64,000 nt of DNA, from contig NZ_JAQHXR010000002.1 in NCBI RefSeq assembly GCF_027859255.1, positions 248,001-312,000 of the forward strand, written 5' to 3'. Below the pieces are notes generated by a model. That model ran no database searches and was not told the DNA's origin. It saw only the letters and a program-made list of their open reading frames with translations. A program made the translations under genes and the position numbers. This DNA is from Helicobacter ibis. GTDB taxonomy: Bacteria; Campylobacterota; Campylobacteria; Campylobacterales; Helicobacteraceae. Shown one piece after another: positions 9,826 through 18,848 of this stretch; position 1 is the stretch's first letter, and each line of letters starts with the position of its first letter.

Positions 9826-9927
9826 ACTTTTCCCTTTTCAAATTAAAAATTTTGGTGATTATAGCCAAAAAATTTGATAAAATTCAGCCCTAAAGCCCTT
9901 AAGGCACTACAAATTAAAAGGTTGATA

Positions 9928-11094
9928 ATGGCAGATAAACCGCTATTTTTCTTTAGCGTTGCATTAATTACAATTAGCATTATTTTTTCATATTCACTAT
10001 CTAGCTTTGCAGTGTTATATTATGGGTATAGCGAGTTTCACTTTATGATACGACAACTAATCTCTGGTCTTTTAGGGATTTTTATAATGCTACTAATTGC
10101 AAAAAGTAATCCACAAAGATTCTTGCTCAAATTTGGATTTATATTATTTTTTGGCGGAATCTTTTTGATGTTTATTATGCACTTTTTACCAGAAAGTCTA
10201 GCCACAAGTGCCGGTGGGGCAAAAAGATGGATTAGATTGCCATTTTTCTCACTTGCCCCTGTTGAGTTCTTTAAAATAGGATTCGTGGTTTTTCTAGCTT
10301 GGAGTTTCTCGCGTAAATTTTCACTTGAAGAACAAAAAGATATAAAAGAAGAGTTCTTAACATTCCTTCCTTATGTGTTTGTATTTCTAATAGCAGTATA
10401 TTTAATAGCAATTTTACAAAATGACTTAGGACAAATAGTGCTTCTTGGGACAACTTTAGCTATTATGATGATGTTTGCTGGGTCTTCTTTTAAGCTGTTT
10501 TTGTATTTATTATCACTATCTTTTATGCTTTTTATAGTAGTCATTATTACAAGCACACATAGAATTATGAGGATTAAAGCATGGTGGGCTGGTGCTCAAG
10601 ACATTATTTTGTCATTTTTCCCACAAAGCATAGCAGATTCGCTAAGGGTTGAAAATCTACCAGAACCATATCAAATACAACATTCTCTAAATGCGATATC
10701 ACATGGTGGTTTCTTTGGTGAGGGGATTGGAAATGGACTTATAAAACTAGGATTCTTAAGTGAAGTGCATACTGATGTGATTTTAGCAGGTATCACAGAA
10801 GAGATAGGATTCTTTGGACTTTTTTGTATAAGTTTGATATTTTTGGGATTAATTTTTAGAATCTTAAAAATAGCAAATAGATGTCAAAATACAATACATT
10901 ACCTTTTTTGCTCTGGCGTTGGAGTTATTTTAGGATTTTCTTTTTTGATTAATGCCTTTGGTATATCAGGGCTAATCCCAATAAAAGGTATTGCTGTGCC
11001 ATTTCTTAGCTATGGCGGAAGCTCTATGCTTGCTAGTTGCGTGATGATAGGACTAGTATTATCAATTAGCAAAAATACAAAATTAGGAGGATAA
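9928..11094 (+). CDS. ftsW: Cell-division peptidoglycan polymerase FtsW (SEDS family)
   Basis: A 388-residue SEDS protein with about ten transmembrane helices. SEDS proteins polymerise lipid II with a partner class b PBP. I chose the ATG at 9928 (MADKPLFFF) because AAAGG sits 6 bases upstream; the frame stays open to a TTG at 9874. Family motifs include GGAKRWI near residue 95, SLAPVEFFKIG, the long loop ending PEPYQIQHSLNAISHGGFFGEGIGNG, and PFLSYGGSSM near the C-terminus. RodA is the alternative; the loop and length favour FtsW. It is followed directly by lysA. Confidence 0.88.
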   Translation: MADKPLFFFSVALITISIIFSYSLSSFAVLYYGYSEFHFMIRQLISGLLGIFIMLLIAKSNPQRFLLKFGFILFFGGIFLMFIMHFLPESLATSAGGAKRWIRLPFFSLAPVEFFKIGFVVFLAWSFSRKFSLEEQKDIKEEFLTFLPYVFVFLIAVYLIAILQNDLGQIVLLGTTLAIMMMFAGSSFKLFLYLLSLSFMLFIVVIITSTHRIMRIKAWWAGAQDIILSFFPQSIADSLRVENLPEPYQIQHSLNAISHGGFFGEGIGNGLIKLGFLSEVHTDVILAGITEEIGFFGLFCISLIFLGLIFRILKIANRCQNTIHYLFCSGVGVILGFSFLINAFGISGLIPIKGIAVPFLSYGGSSMLASCVMIGLVLSISKNTKLGG

Positions 11095-12342
11095 ATGAAA
11101 AATACAAATGCAAAAAATCTACCAAGATTAAATGGAAACTTAGAACCACAGATTTTAAAAGAAGCAATAAAGCAATTCAAAACTCCACTTTTTGTATATG
11201 ACTTAGACAGGATAACAAAACGATACAACGAACTAAAAGAAGCATTTGGTGGTAGAAAAAATCTAATATGCTATGCATTAAAGGCAAACTCAAATTTGAA
11301 TATTTTAAAACATTTACATTCTTTAGAGAGTGGTGCTGATTGTGTATCGCTTGGAGAGATAAAAAGAGCACTAAAAGCTGGAATTCCAAGCTATAAAATA
11401 ATATATAGCGGTGTTGGCAAACAAGATTTAGAGATACAAGAGGCAATAAACTTAGGAATCTTATTTATAAATGTAGAGAGTTTTGAAGAGCTACTAAGAA
11501 TAGAATTAATAGCAAAACAACTAAACAAAACTGCAAGAATCTCAATTAGAGTAAATCCAAACATAGATCCACAAACTCACCCATATATATCAACTGGACT
11601 ACAAGAAAATAAATTCGGTGTTAGCATTGAAGATGCAAAAGCCATGTATATACACTCCAAAAACTCACAAAGTTTGGAACCAATTGGCATACACTTTCAT
11701 ATAGGAAGCCAACTAACAAAACTCCAACCAATAGAAGAATCTGCTAGAAAAATAGCTTCTCTGACGCATAGTCTAATAGCATTAAAAATTGACATAAAAT
11801 TCTTTGATATAGGTGGTGGGCTAGGAATTACATATAATGATGAAGAAACTATTAATCCATACGACTATGCCCAAGCGATACTAGATTCAATAAGGGGTTT
11901 AGATGTAACAATAATATGCGAGCCTGGTAGGTACATAGTTGGCAATAGCGGAGTGTTTCTAACACAAGTTTTATATGAAAAAAATAACTCAAATAAAAGA
12001 TTTACCATTGTAGATGGTGCTATGAATGATCTAATACGACCAAGCTTATACAATGCTTATCATAAAGTAGTAGCACTAAAAGATTTAGAAGAAACAAGTG
12101 CGACTGATGTAGTAGGTCCTGTGTGTGAAAGTGGCGACTATCTAGCAAAAAATGTTCTATTGCCAAAGTTAGAACATGGGGATATACTAGCAATCTTAAG
12201 TGCGGGTGCATATGGCTTTAGCATGTCAAGCAATTACAACACTAGAGGAAGATGTGCTGAAATAGCAGTAAAAAATGGAGAAATAAAGCTAATACGAAAA
12301 AGAGAAAACTTTGAAGATCTAATAAGATTAGAAGAAATTTGA
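11095..12342 (+). CDS. lysA: Diaminopimelate decarboxylase
   Basis: A 415-residue alanine-racemase-fold PLP enzyme that decarboxylates meso-diaminopimelate to lysine, the last step of lysine synthesis. It shows the PLP lysine in YALKANSN near residue 63, the GGGLG phosphate loop near 242, EPGRYIVGN near 280 and the C-terminal CESGDYL and AGAYGFSMSSNYN motifs. The ATG is immediately after the ftsW stop, with AGGAGG 6 bases upstream, so the two genes are co-transcribed. Confidence 0.96.
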   Translation: MKNTNAKNLPRLNGNLEPQILKEAIKQFKTPLFVYDLDRITKRYNELKEAFGGRKNLICYALKANSNLNILKHLHSLESGADCVSLGEIKRALKAGIPSYKIIYSGVGKQDLEIQEAINLGILFINVESFEELLRIELIAKQLNKTARISIRVNPNIDPQTHPYISTGLQENKFGVSIEDAKAMYIHSKNSQSLEPIGIHFHIGSQLTKLQPIEESARKIASLTHSLIALKIDIKFFDIGGGLGITYNDEETINPYDYAQAILDSIRGLDVTIICEPGRYIVGNSGVFLTQVLYEKNNSNKRFTIVDGAMNDLIRPSLYNAYHKVVALKDLEETSATDVVGPVCESGDYLAKNVLLPKLEHGDILAILSAGAYGFSMSSNYNTRGRCAEIAVKNGEIKLIRKRENFEDLIRLEEI

Positions 12343-12360
12343 TTTTACCAAACAACTTAC

Positions 12361-12404
12361 TTGACATTTATAATATTCGATTATAATATTCGATTATAGA
12401 ATAT
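12361..12404 (+). promoter_or_regulatory. Promoter made of tandem 13-bp repeats, each with a -10 box
   Basis: A TTGACA -35-like box at 12361-12366 is followed by TATAATATTCGAT at 12369-12381 and again at 12382-12394, then a partial third copy (TATAGAATAT). Each full unit carries a perfect TATAAT. The second lies 15 bases after the -35-like box. It precedes the YqaE-type gene by about 40-65 bases. A change in repeat number would alter promoter spacing. Confidence 0.5.
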
Positions 12405-12435
12405 AAAACATATTTTAATAATTAAGGAAAATCAC

Positions 12436-12636
12436 ATGAGACTTGTTATTAGTGTTTTGTTGCCTTGGCTTGGATTTTTTACCATAGGGCGTCCTATTGC
12501 TGGAATTATCTGCTTATTTTTACAAATAACGCTAATAGGTTGGTTGCCAGCTGTTATATGGGCTATATATGCTTTAGGGCAATATAAAACAGACAAAAAA
12601 ATAGAAAAAAATATTAAAAGAAAAACAATAATTTAA
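12436..12636 (+). CDS. YqaE/Pmp3-family membrane peptide
   Basis: 66 residues with two hydrophobic helices (about 3-24 and 26-47) and a basic tail. The pattern LPWLGFFTIGRP ... GWLPAVIWAIYAL matches the YqaE/Pmp3 (UPF0057) family of small inner-membrane proteins, linked in other organisms to membrane potential and salt or cold stress. It has AAGGA upstream of the ATG. It stands alone behind a repeat-containing promoter, between lysA and the convergent rsfS. Confidence 0.75.
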   Translation: MRLVISVLLPWLGFFTIGRPIAGIICLFLQITLIGWLPAVIWAIYALGQYKTDKKIEKNIKRKTII

Positions 12637-12674
12637 ACAATATATAAAATACAAGAGTTATCATTGAAAGTATT

Positions 12675-13013
12675 TTAATATAACTCTTTATTTTGCAATT
12701 TAATTAAAAATTCCTCTAAATTAAACTTTTTTCTTTGATTTTCTGTAAATATATGAACAATAATGTCGCCTAAATCTGCAACAATCCAATCTGCATTTTC
12801 ATCATCAATATTAAAAAAACTCTCACCCATAGGCTTTAACTCTTGTTTTAAATAATCAAGCAAGGCAAGTGCATGTTTATCAACTAAAGCCGTGGATAAA
12901 ACGACATAATCCACAAAATAATCAGTATCCTTTAAATCAAAAACCTCTACATTTTCTGCCTTTTTTTCATCTAATAAATTCTTTATTTTTTCTACTATTT
13001 CTACTCTATTCAT
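12675..13013 (-). CDS. rsfS: Ribosome silencing factor RsfS (Iojap)
   Basis: A 112-residue protein of the RsfS/DUF143 family, which binds ribosomal protein L14 and blocks subunit joining when nutrients are short. The conserved core is visible: VFDLKDTDYFVDYVVLSTA near residue 23 and WIVADLGDIIVHIF near 80. Length is normal. It overlaps the end of nadD by 8 bases, a common pairing in bacteria, and faces the YqaE-type gene. Confidence 0.92.
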   Translation of the reverse strand: MNRVEIVEKIKNLLDEKKAENVEVFDLKDTDYFVDYVVLSTALVDKHALALLDYLKQELKPMGESFFNIDDENADWIVADLGDIIVHIFTENQRKKFNLEEFLIKLQNKELY

Positions 13014-13554
13014 ACAACCTCTCTATATCACTTAAAATCTCTTTTGGCAAATACCTCAAAATCTCTCTATCTTTTTCCTTTAATGCTTCTTTAATTTGCG
13101 TAGAACTAATATTTATACGCACAAAAGGTAATCTGTTATAATTTAAGACATTTTTATTTCTAGGAATTATAACAAATTCGACTTTTTCTTTTAGAGATTC
13201 ATATCTATACCATCTCTCTAAAGTCTCTAAATTATCATCTCCAAGCAGTAAATATATCTTTTGTGGATTATATTTTTGCTCTATAAAGCTAATTGTGTCT
13301 ATTGTTGGCGTTGGCTTATTGTTGCATATTTCATAATCCAAAACCTCAACTAAAGATTCATCTCTAAAAATCCTAACAAGCCAATCAAACCTCTGCTGTG
13401 GTGAGAATAAAAAGGATTCCTTAAAAGGATTAAGATATGTAGGTATGAGCAAAAGTTTTGAAATATCTAAGTTCTTTATAGCACTCCTTACTATCTCTAT
13501 ATGTGCTATATGTGGTGGATCAAAGCTCCCGCCAAAAACTGCTAAATCTCCCAT
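13006..13554 (-). CDS. nadD: Nicotinate-nucleotide adenylyltransferase
   Basis: A 182-residue nucleotidyltransferase that makes deamido-NAD from nicotinate mononucleotide and ATP. The N-terminal FGGSFDPPHIAHI contains the GGSFDPPH and HxxH nucleotide-binding motifs. ISSTQIKEAL near residue 148 is the C-terminal ISSTxxR-type motif, with Lys in place of Arg. It is translationally coupled to rsfS and is divergent from the prepilin peptidase gene. Confidence 0.93.
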   Translation of the reverse strand: MGDLAVFGGSFDPPHIAHIEIVRSAIKNLDISKLLLIPTYLNPFKESFLFSPQQRFDWLVRIFRDESLVEVLDYEICNNKPTPTIDTISFIEQKYNPQKIYLLLGDDNLETLERWYRYESLKEKVEFVIIPRNKNVLNYNRLPFVRINISSTQIKEALKEKDREILRYLPKEILSDIERLYE

Positions 13555-13614
13555 GAATCTCCAAGATAATAATTTAGCTAAAATTCTAGCAAAATAAATA
13601 ATATAAGGTATCTT

Positions 13615-14325
13615 GTGTATATTTTAATATTTTTGCTTGGAATTTCTTTTGGCTCATTTTTAAACTTGCTAATTTATAGAATCCCAAAAAACCTATCAAT
13701 AATAATTCCAAATTCTTATTGCAATAATTGCAAAACACCACTAAAGCTCCTAGCCAAGATTCCTCTAATATCTTATTTCACTCACAACAGATGTGCTTGT
13801 GGGTATAAAGTTCCTTTTTATTATTTTATCCATGAACTATTAGCTGGAATATTGTGCGTAATGCTTTATTATTTCTTCGGAGTATTTGGGCTTTTATATT
13901 TTTTATTATTCTTATTTTTTTATTGTTTGGCATTTATTGATTATATTTTACTAGAGATTCCAAGTGTATTAAATTTTCTTGTGTTTTTCTTGGCCATAGC
14001 AACGCAATATCAGTCCTTATACGATTGTATTATTAATTCATTGCTATTTATGGGTTTTATAAGCTTTCTAAAAATATTTTTAGAAAGCATCTTAAAAAAG
14101 GAAGTCTTAGGCGAAGGAGATATTATAATCTTTGGCACAATAGGAGCTAGTTTTGATACATTGCATGCCATGATATGTATATTTATTAGTGCATTGTATG
14201 CGTTATTGTTTATGATTTTTTATAAAAAACAAATAATCCCATTTGTGCCATTTTTATTTTTGGGATTCTTTAGTGTATTTTTTGTAAAATACGCTTTTCA
14301 AATTAATTTAGGATTCTTGTTTTGA
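13615..14325 (+). CDS. Prepilin peptidase (A24 aspartic protease)
   Basis: A 236-residue polytopic membrane protein. It starts at GTG (13615) with ATAAGG 6 bases upstream. The N-terminal part has the four-cysteine cytoplasmic domain of type IV prepilin peptidases (CNNCKTP ... CACG, about residues 35-64). The catalytic aspartates are in FIDYILLEIP (about 106) and GEGDIIIFG (about 165), the GxGD motif. It cleaves, and in some species N-methylates, type IV pilin-like precursors. No pilin gene is in this window. The stop overlaps the TTG start of the LptF/G-like gene. Confidence 0.88.
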   Translation: MYILIFLLGISFGSFLNLLIYRIPKNLSIIIPNSYCNNCKTPLKLLAKIPLISYFTHNRCACGYKVPFYYFIHELLAGILCVMLYYFFGVFGLLYFLLFLFFYCLAFIDYILLEIPSVLNFLVFFLAIATQYQSLYDCIINSLLFMGFISFLKIFLESILKKEVLGEGDIIIFGTIGASFDTLHAMICIFISALYALLFMIFYKKQIIPFVPFLFLGFFSVFFVKYAFQINLGFLF

Positions 14326-15350
14326 GGGTAAAAAACTACATTTTTCAAAATTTCGCACAAATATTTTTTCCTATATTTTTAGTGTTATTTTTTATTGCCT
14401 CTGTTATAGTATTTATTAGAATCTCAAGTGTTACATTTGTTGTGAAGATAAGTTTTTTTGAGCTTTTTGCTTTATATTTTTACACCATGCCTCTTATGGT
14501 GTTTTTTGTCATACCAATTACATTTTTTATAGCCTCCACATTATCACTCTCAAAGCTGTGCTATGACTATGAACTACCTGTATTATTCTCACTAGGGCTA
14601 AATCCACAACACATAGTTAGAATATTTGCCCCCATAGCATTTCTTGCAAGTTTTTCGCTTCTTATTTTATCCTTAATCTTAACTCCTCTTAGCGATAAGG
14701 CATATAGAAGCTTTATTGATTCAAGAAAAAGTAGCATTAGTTTAAATCTAAAATCAGGTGAATTTGGACAAAGAATTGGAGAATGGCTAGTATATGTAAA
14801 AAGTAGTGGCGATGATATTGGTAAATATAAAGACATAGTTTTGTTGTCCTTTAGCAAAGAAGGGGGATTGATTTTGGCACATGATGCACATTTATACAAT
14901 AACCAATCAAACTTAGAAGCATTACTAAGAGATGGCATGATATATCGTTTATCAAACAATGAAGTAGAAAAAATAACATTTGACAAACTAATCTTGCGAA
15001 ACAATATAAATTCTAATAACAATGAGAATTTAAGCATATTTGAATATTGGAATATAGCATTTAGTAAACAAGAGGAGCAAAAAAAAAGGCTAAGAAATCT
15101 AAGCCTTTATATACTTATGTCAATTTCTCCAATAATTAGCCTTTATTTTTATTTATTGCTAGGGGTTAAGAATCCAAGATACCAAAAAAACTACACAACA
15201 GCTCAAATAATGCTAATTATAGGAATCTTTTATGGCTTTATATATGCAATATCAAACTACCTACCAATAGTTGGCACGATTTTATTCCCTATTGCTTGGT
15301 TTGTAGCAGGATATATTGCATACAAAAAAACCATAGGCAGATTCTACTAA
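14322..15350 (+). CDS. LptF/LptG-family LPS export permease
   Basis: 342 residues: three transmembrane helices in the first 125 residues, a periplasmic beta-jellyroll region at about 130-245 and three more helices at the C-terminus. This YjgP/YjgQ layout belongs to the inner-membrane permeases of the Lpt system that extracts LPS. Whether it is LptF or LptG is not clear. The start is a TTG overlapping the previous stop by 4 bases. An A8 run lies at 15079-15086, just after the jellyroll. It is directly followed by truA. Confidence 0.85.
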   Translation: MRVKNYIFQNFAQIFFPIFLVLFFIASVIVFIRISSVTFVVKISFFELFALYFYTMPLMVFFVIPITFFIASTLSLSKLCYDYELPVLFSLGLNPQHIVRIFAPIAFLASFSLLILSLILTPLSDKAYRSFIDSRKSSISLNLKSGEFGQRIGEWLVYVKSSGDDIGKYKDIVLLSFSKEGGLILAHDAHLYNNQSNLEALLRDGMIYRLSNNEVEKITFDKLILRNNINSNNNENLSIFEYWNIAFSKQEEQKKRLRNLSLYILMSISPIISLYFYLLLGVKNPRYQKNYTTAQIMLIIGIFYGFIYAISNYLPIVGTILFPIAWFVAGYIAYKKTIGRFY

Positions 15351-16073
15351 ATGAACATAGCCATGATTTTATCCTATGATGGAAGCTATTTTAATGGCTT
15401 CCAATCACAAAGTGATAAAAGCGGTGTGTATGATTTTCTTCAAGAAAAACTAAACAGTGTTGGTATTTTTAATAAATTCCAAGCAAGTGGCAGAACAGAT
15501 AAAGGTGTGCATGCAAACTATCAAGTAATCTCACTTAATATCCCATCTTTTCATAAAAACCTAGAATCCCTAAAAGAGATATTAAACAACAAGCTATACC
15601 CAAAAGTAAGAATAAAAAAGATGCTTAAAGTAGATTCTAACTTCCATGCTAGATATAGTGCTAAGAAGCGATCATATTGCTATATTATCTCAACTAAATA
15701 TTCTCCATTTCTAGCTAACTTTTCACACTACCACAAACTAGAAAATCCAAAACTACTAAAAGATTCAATTAAGCTCTTAGAAGGGATTCATGATTTTTCT
15801 AGCTTTATGAAAAAAGGTGGAAGCGGAGAGTTAAACCAAACAAGAATTATGTATAAAACGAGAATCTTAAAATATAAAGATTTTTATGTTTTTTATTTTT
15901 GTAGCAATGGATTTTTAAGGTCGCAAATTAGACTTATGGTTGGGTATTTATTAGAAATTGATAAAAACACAAAAAGTATAGAATCTCTAAAAGATGCTCT
16001 CTTAAACAAAAGCCAACAAAGCATACTAAAAGCACAAGCAAATGGGCTATTTTTAAACAAAGTGTATTACTAA
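15351..16073 (+). CDS. truA: tRNA pseudouridine synthase A
   Basis: A 240-residue enzyme that makes pseudouridine at positions 38-40 of tRNA anticodon arms. The catalytic aspartate is in ASGRTDKGVHA (about residues 44-54), preceded by the family N-terminus SYDGSYFNGFQ. The C-terminal part contains FLRSQIRLMVG, the usual FLyhQIR-type motif. The ATG follows the LptF/G stop directly. Length is close to the family norm. Confidence 0.95.
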   Translation: MNIAMILSYDGSYFNGFQSQSDKSGVYDFLQEKLNSVGIFNKFQASGRTDKGVHANYQVISLNIPSFHKNLESLKEILNNKLYPKVRIKKMLKVDSNFHARYSAKKRSYCYIISTKYSPFLANFSHYHKLENPKLLKDSIKLLEGIHDFSSFMKKGGSGELNQTRIMYKTRILKYKDFYVFYFCSNGFLRSQIRLMVGYLLEIDKNTKSIESLKDALLNKSQQSILKAQANGLFLNKVYY

Positions 16074-16122
16074 ATGTTTAGAAAAATACCTTATAATAAT
16101 TATTTTAATAAGAGGAAAAATT

Positions 16123-16680
16123 ATGCAAGAAACAATTGATTTAATAATTAAATATGGATATGTAATATTATTTTTATACTCACTTGGAGGTGGATTTGTA
16201 GCATTAATAGGTGCAAGTGTGCTAAGTTGGGCTGGAAAAATGGATCTGACACTAAGCATAATAGTAGCAGTAATTGCGAATTTTTTAGGAGATTTGCTTT
16301 TATTTTATCTAACAAGATACCAAAAAGAAAGTATGCTGAGCTACATAAAAAAGCACAAACGAAAAATAGCCTACATAAATATATTAATGAAAAAATATGG
16401 CTCAATAATTCTAATTGTACAAAAATATATATATGGGATAAAAACTCTAGTCCCCGCTGCTGTGGCACTAACAAAATATAGCTTTATAAAGTTTAACATA
16501 TACAATGCAATAGGAGCAATTATATGGGGTATTAGCGTTGGATTATTGGGATATTTCTTGGGTGAATTTATAGTAAATTTAGTTGATACGCTAAGTGCTT
16601 ATCCATACATAGCGCCTATTTTTATTTTTGTTATTTTTGGGATATTATGGCTATGGTTAAGTAAGGTTAGCAAAAAGTGA
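16123..16680 (+). CDS. DedA-family membrane protein
   Basis: A 185-residue inner-membrane protein with four to five hydrophobic segments. The pattern GADVLSWAGK-like (GASVLSWAGK, residue about 28), NFLGDLLLFYLTR, then KTLVPAAVALTKYSFIKFN and GAIIWGISVGLLGYFLG belongs to the DedA/VTT family. Its members include undecaprenyl-phosphate and phospholipid flippases and affect membrane potential. Function here is inferred from family only. AAGAGG precedes the ATG; msrB follows after 7 bases. Confidence 0.85.
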   Translation: MQETIDLIIKYGYVILFLYSLGGGFVALIGASVLSWAGKMDLTLSIIVAVIANFLGDLLLFYLTRYQKESMLSYIKKHKRKIAYINILMKKYGSIILIVQKYIYGIKTLVPAAVALTKYSFIKFNIYNAIGAIIWGISVGLLGYFLGEFIVNLVDTLSAYPYIAPIFIFVIFGILWLWLSKVSKK

Positions 16681-16687
16681 GGATTAT

Positions 16688-17053
16688 ATGCAATACAACA
16701 AGTTAACACCGCAAGAAGAATACATAATAATTAATAAAGGGACAGAGAGACCATTTAGCGGAGAATATGAGAACTTTTTTGAAGATGGAATTTATGTATG
16801 CAAAAGATGTGATAGCAAATTATTTACTTCAGAATCTAAGTTTCACTCAAATTGCGGTTGGCCTAGCTTTGAATCTTGCATAAAAGATTCAATAATAGAA
16901 ACATTAGATAGCGATAAAATAAGAATGGAAATAATATGTGCAAACTGCAAAGGACATTTAGGGCATGTATTTCGCGGCGAAGGATTTACAGAGACAAACA
17001 CACGACATTGTGTAAATTCTCTAGCTATAAAATTTATAAAAAATGAAAAATAA
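16688..17053 (+). CDS. msrB: Peptide-methionine (R)-S-oxide reductase
   Basis: A 121-residue single-domain MsrB that repairs methionine-R-sulfoxide in proteins. Two CxxC pairs that bind zinc are present (CKRCDSK near residue 38 and CANCKGHLGHVF near 84). The catalytic cysteine is in TRHCVNSLAI near 107. FHSNCGWPSFE contains the substrate pocket tryptophan and a further cysteine. It lies directly after the DedA gene with GAGGATT as ribosome site. In H. pylori an MsrA-MsrB fusion is known; here it is a stand-alone MsrB. Confidence 0.94.
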   Translation: MQYNKLTPQEEYIIINKGTERPFSGEYENFFEDGIYVCKRCDSKLFTSESKFHSNCGWPSFESCIKDSIIETLDSDKIRMEIICANCKGHLGHVFRGEGFTETNTRHCVNSLAIKFIKNEK

Positions 17054-17102
17054 ATTTAGAATTTTTATAATAGAATATAAAATTTAATAATTAAGGATTA
17101 TT

Positions 17103-18848
17103 ATGAGCAAGGTTGATGTTTGGGATTTAAAGCCACTTTTTAAAGATAAAAAAACCCTATTAGCACAAATGCAGCAAACAATACAAGATTCAAAGGATTT
17201 TGAAGAGACATATAAGGGCAAACTGCAAAACATAAATAGCAAAGACTTTCAAAGTGTAATTGAAAAATACGAAGCAAATTATCAAGCAATTTCACAAATA
17301 ATGACATATTCATTTTTGCTATTTGCATCTGATACTTCACATGGAGCATTTTATTCACAATGTGAGCTAGAATGCAACAAAGCCCAAGAATCTCTTTTGT
17401 TTTTTGAGTTAGAATTTAACTCACTAGGTGATACAAAAAAGCAAGAAATAATAAAATCATCACCAAAGTATTCATATTATTTAGAACTACTTATGCAGTA
17501 TTCTAAATTTCAATTAAGTTTGCTAGAAGAAAAGGTATTACTAAAAGTCCGTCCTGCTGGATCAGAACTATTTAGCAGACTATTTGATGAGCATTTTAGT
17601 AAATTGAAATTTAAATTTGATAACAAACTCTTAAGCGAAGAAGAGGTGCTAAGTTTGCTTTATAGCAAAGATAGAAAAATAAGAAAAAAAGCTTCAATCT
17701 CACTAAGCAAGACATTAAAAGACAACATAGACTTACTAACATACATACTAAATGCAATAAGAAAAGACCTAAAGATTACAAAAGAGTTAAGAGGCTATGA
17801 ATCTTTAGAGCACTCTCGCCATATAAGCAACCAAACAACTCAAAAAAGCGTTGATTGCATGGTTGATACAATAAATGAAAATGTAAAAATAGTAGAAGAA
17901 TATTACAAAATAAAATCAAAAATACTAAAAATAAAAAATTTGCAAGATTACGACAGATACGCACCAATCCCATCAAAAGATAACACAGAGTTTGATTATA
18001 TAACCTCTAAAACATTAGTGCTTGAGACTTTTCAAGGATTCTCAAATAAATTCTACAAAATCGCAAAAGAAGCATTTGAAAATGGCTGGATAGATAGCCA
18101 CCCAAGAGATAGAAAAAGAGGAGGAGCATTTAGCCATGGAGCAACTCCAAATGCACACCCATACTTAATGCTAAACCACACAAACCAAAGAAGAGATATA
18201 TTTACAATGGCACATGAGCTAGGACACACGATTCATCAAAAGCTATCATATAGCGTAGGATATCTAAATGCTGATACTCCACTAACTACCGCAGAGACTG
18301 CATCTGTATTTGCTGAAATGCTACTTTTTGATAAATTAAAAAACCAAATAAGCGATGATGAAAAAATATCTCTTTATGCAGGTAAATTAGAAGATATATT
18401 TGCAACACTCTTTAGGCAAAATGTCTTTACAAACTTTGAGAGAAGAATCCACAACAAAGAAGGCGAACTAAGCAGTGATGAAATAAGCAATATATGGCAA
18501 GAAGAAAACCAAAAAATGTTTGGAGATAGCCTAAAACTAAGTGATAATTATAAATTATGGTGGTCTTATATACCTCATTTTATACACTCTCCATTTTATT
18601 GCTATGCTTATAGCTATGGGCAATTACTTGTTATGGCACTTTTTGGTCTTTATAAACAAAACAAAGATGATTTCATTCCAAAATACGAAAGATTCTTAAG
18701 TCTAGGTGGAAGTAAATCACCAAAAGAGTTGGTAGAAATATTTGGCTTTGATATTGAAGATAGAGACTTTTGGAAGATAGGAATAAAAGAAGTAAAAGAC
18801 ATGCTAGATGAGCTAAAGACAATAATCAATAAAGGAAAAACATGTTAA
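17103..18848 (+). CDS. pepF: Oligoendopeptidase F (M3 metallopeptidase)
   Basis: A 581-residue cytoplasmic zinc peptidase that degrades medium-length peptides. The zinc motif is MAHELGHTIHQ (about residues 369-379), with the third ligand Glu in the helix TTAETASVFAEML about 25 residues later. The N-terminal half is the helical lid domain, and HSPFYCYAYSYGQL near the C-terminus is a family motif. TATAAT and AATTAAGGATTATT precede the ATG. The stop overlaps the start of the SspB-like gene. Confidence 0.94.
   Translation: MSKVDVWDLKPLFKDKKTLLAQMQQTIQDSKDFEETYKGKLQNINSKDFQSVIEKYEANYQAISQIMTYSFLLFASDTSHGAFYSQCELECNKAQESLLFFELEFNSLGDTKKQEIIKSSPKYSYYLELLMQYSKFQLSLLEEKVLLKVRPAGSELFSRLFDEHFSKLKFKFDNKLLSEEEVLSLLYSKDRKIRKKASISLSKTLKDNIDLLTYILNAIRKDLKITKELRGYESLEHSRHISNQTTQKSVDCMVDTINENVKIVEEYYKIKSKILKIKNLQDYDRYAPIPSKDNTEFDYITSKTLVLETFQGFSNKFYKIAKEAFENGWIDSHPRDRKRGGAFSHGATPNAHPYLMLNHTNQRRDIFTMAHELGHTIHQKLSYSVGYLNADTPLTTAETASVFAEMLLFDKLKNQISDDEKISLYAGKLEDIFATLFRQNVFTNFERRIHNKEGELSSDEISNIWQEENQKMFGDSLKLSDNYKLWWSYIPHFIHSPFYCYAYSYGQLLVMALFGLYKQNKDDFIPKYERFLSLGGSKSPKELVEIFGFDIEDRDFWKIGIKEVKDMLDELKTIINKGKTC

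Noticed and set aside
13615-14325. Type IV pilus or competence pseudopilus locus around the prepilin peptidase
   Set aside because: No pilin, assembly ATPase or secretin gene is in the neighbourhood; the peptidase is with LPS and tRNA genes.
15079-15086. A8 run in the LptF/G gene as a phase switch
   Set aside because: Runs of 7-8 A or T are common in this AT-rich sequence, and the frame is intact on both sides. No separate evidence of variation.
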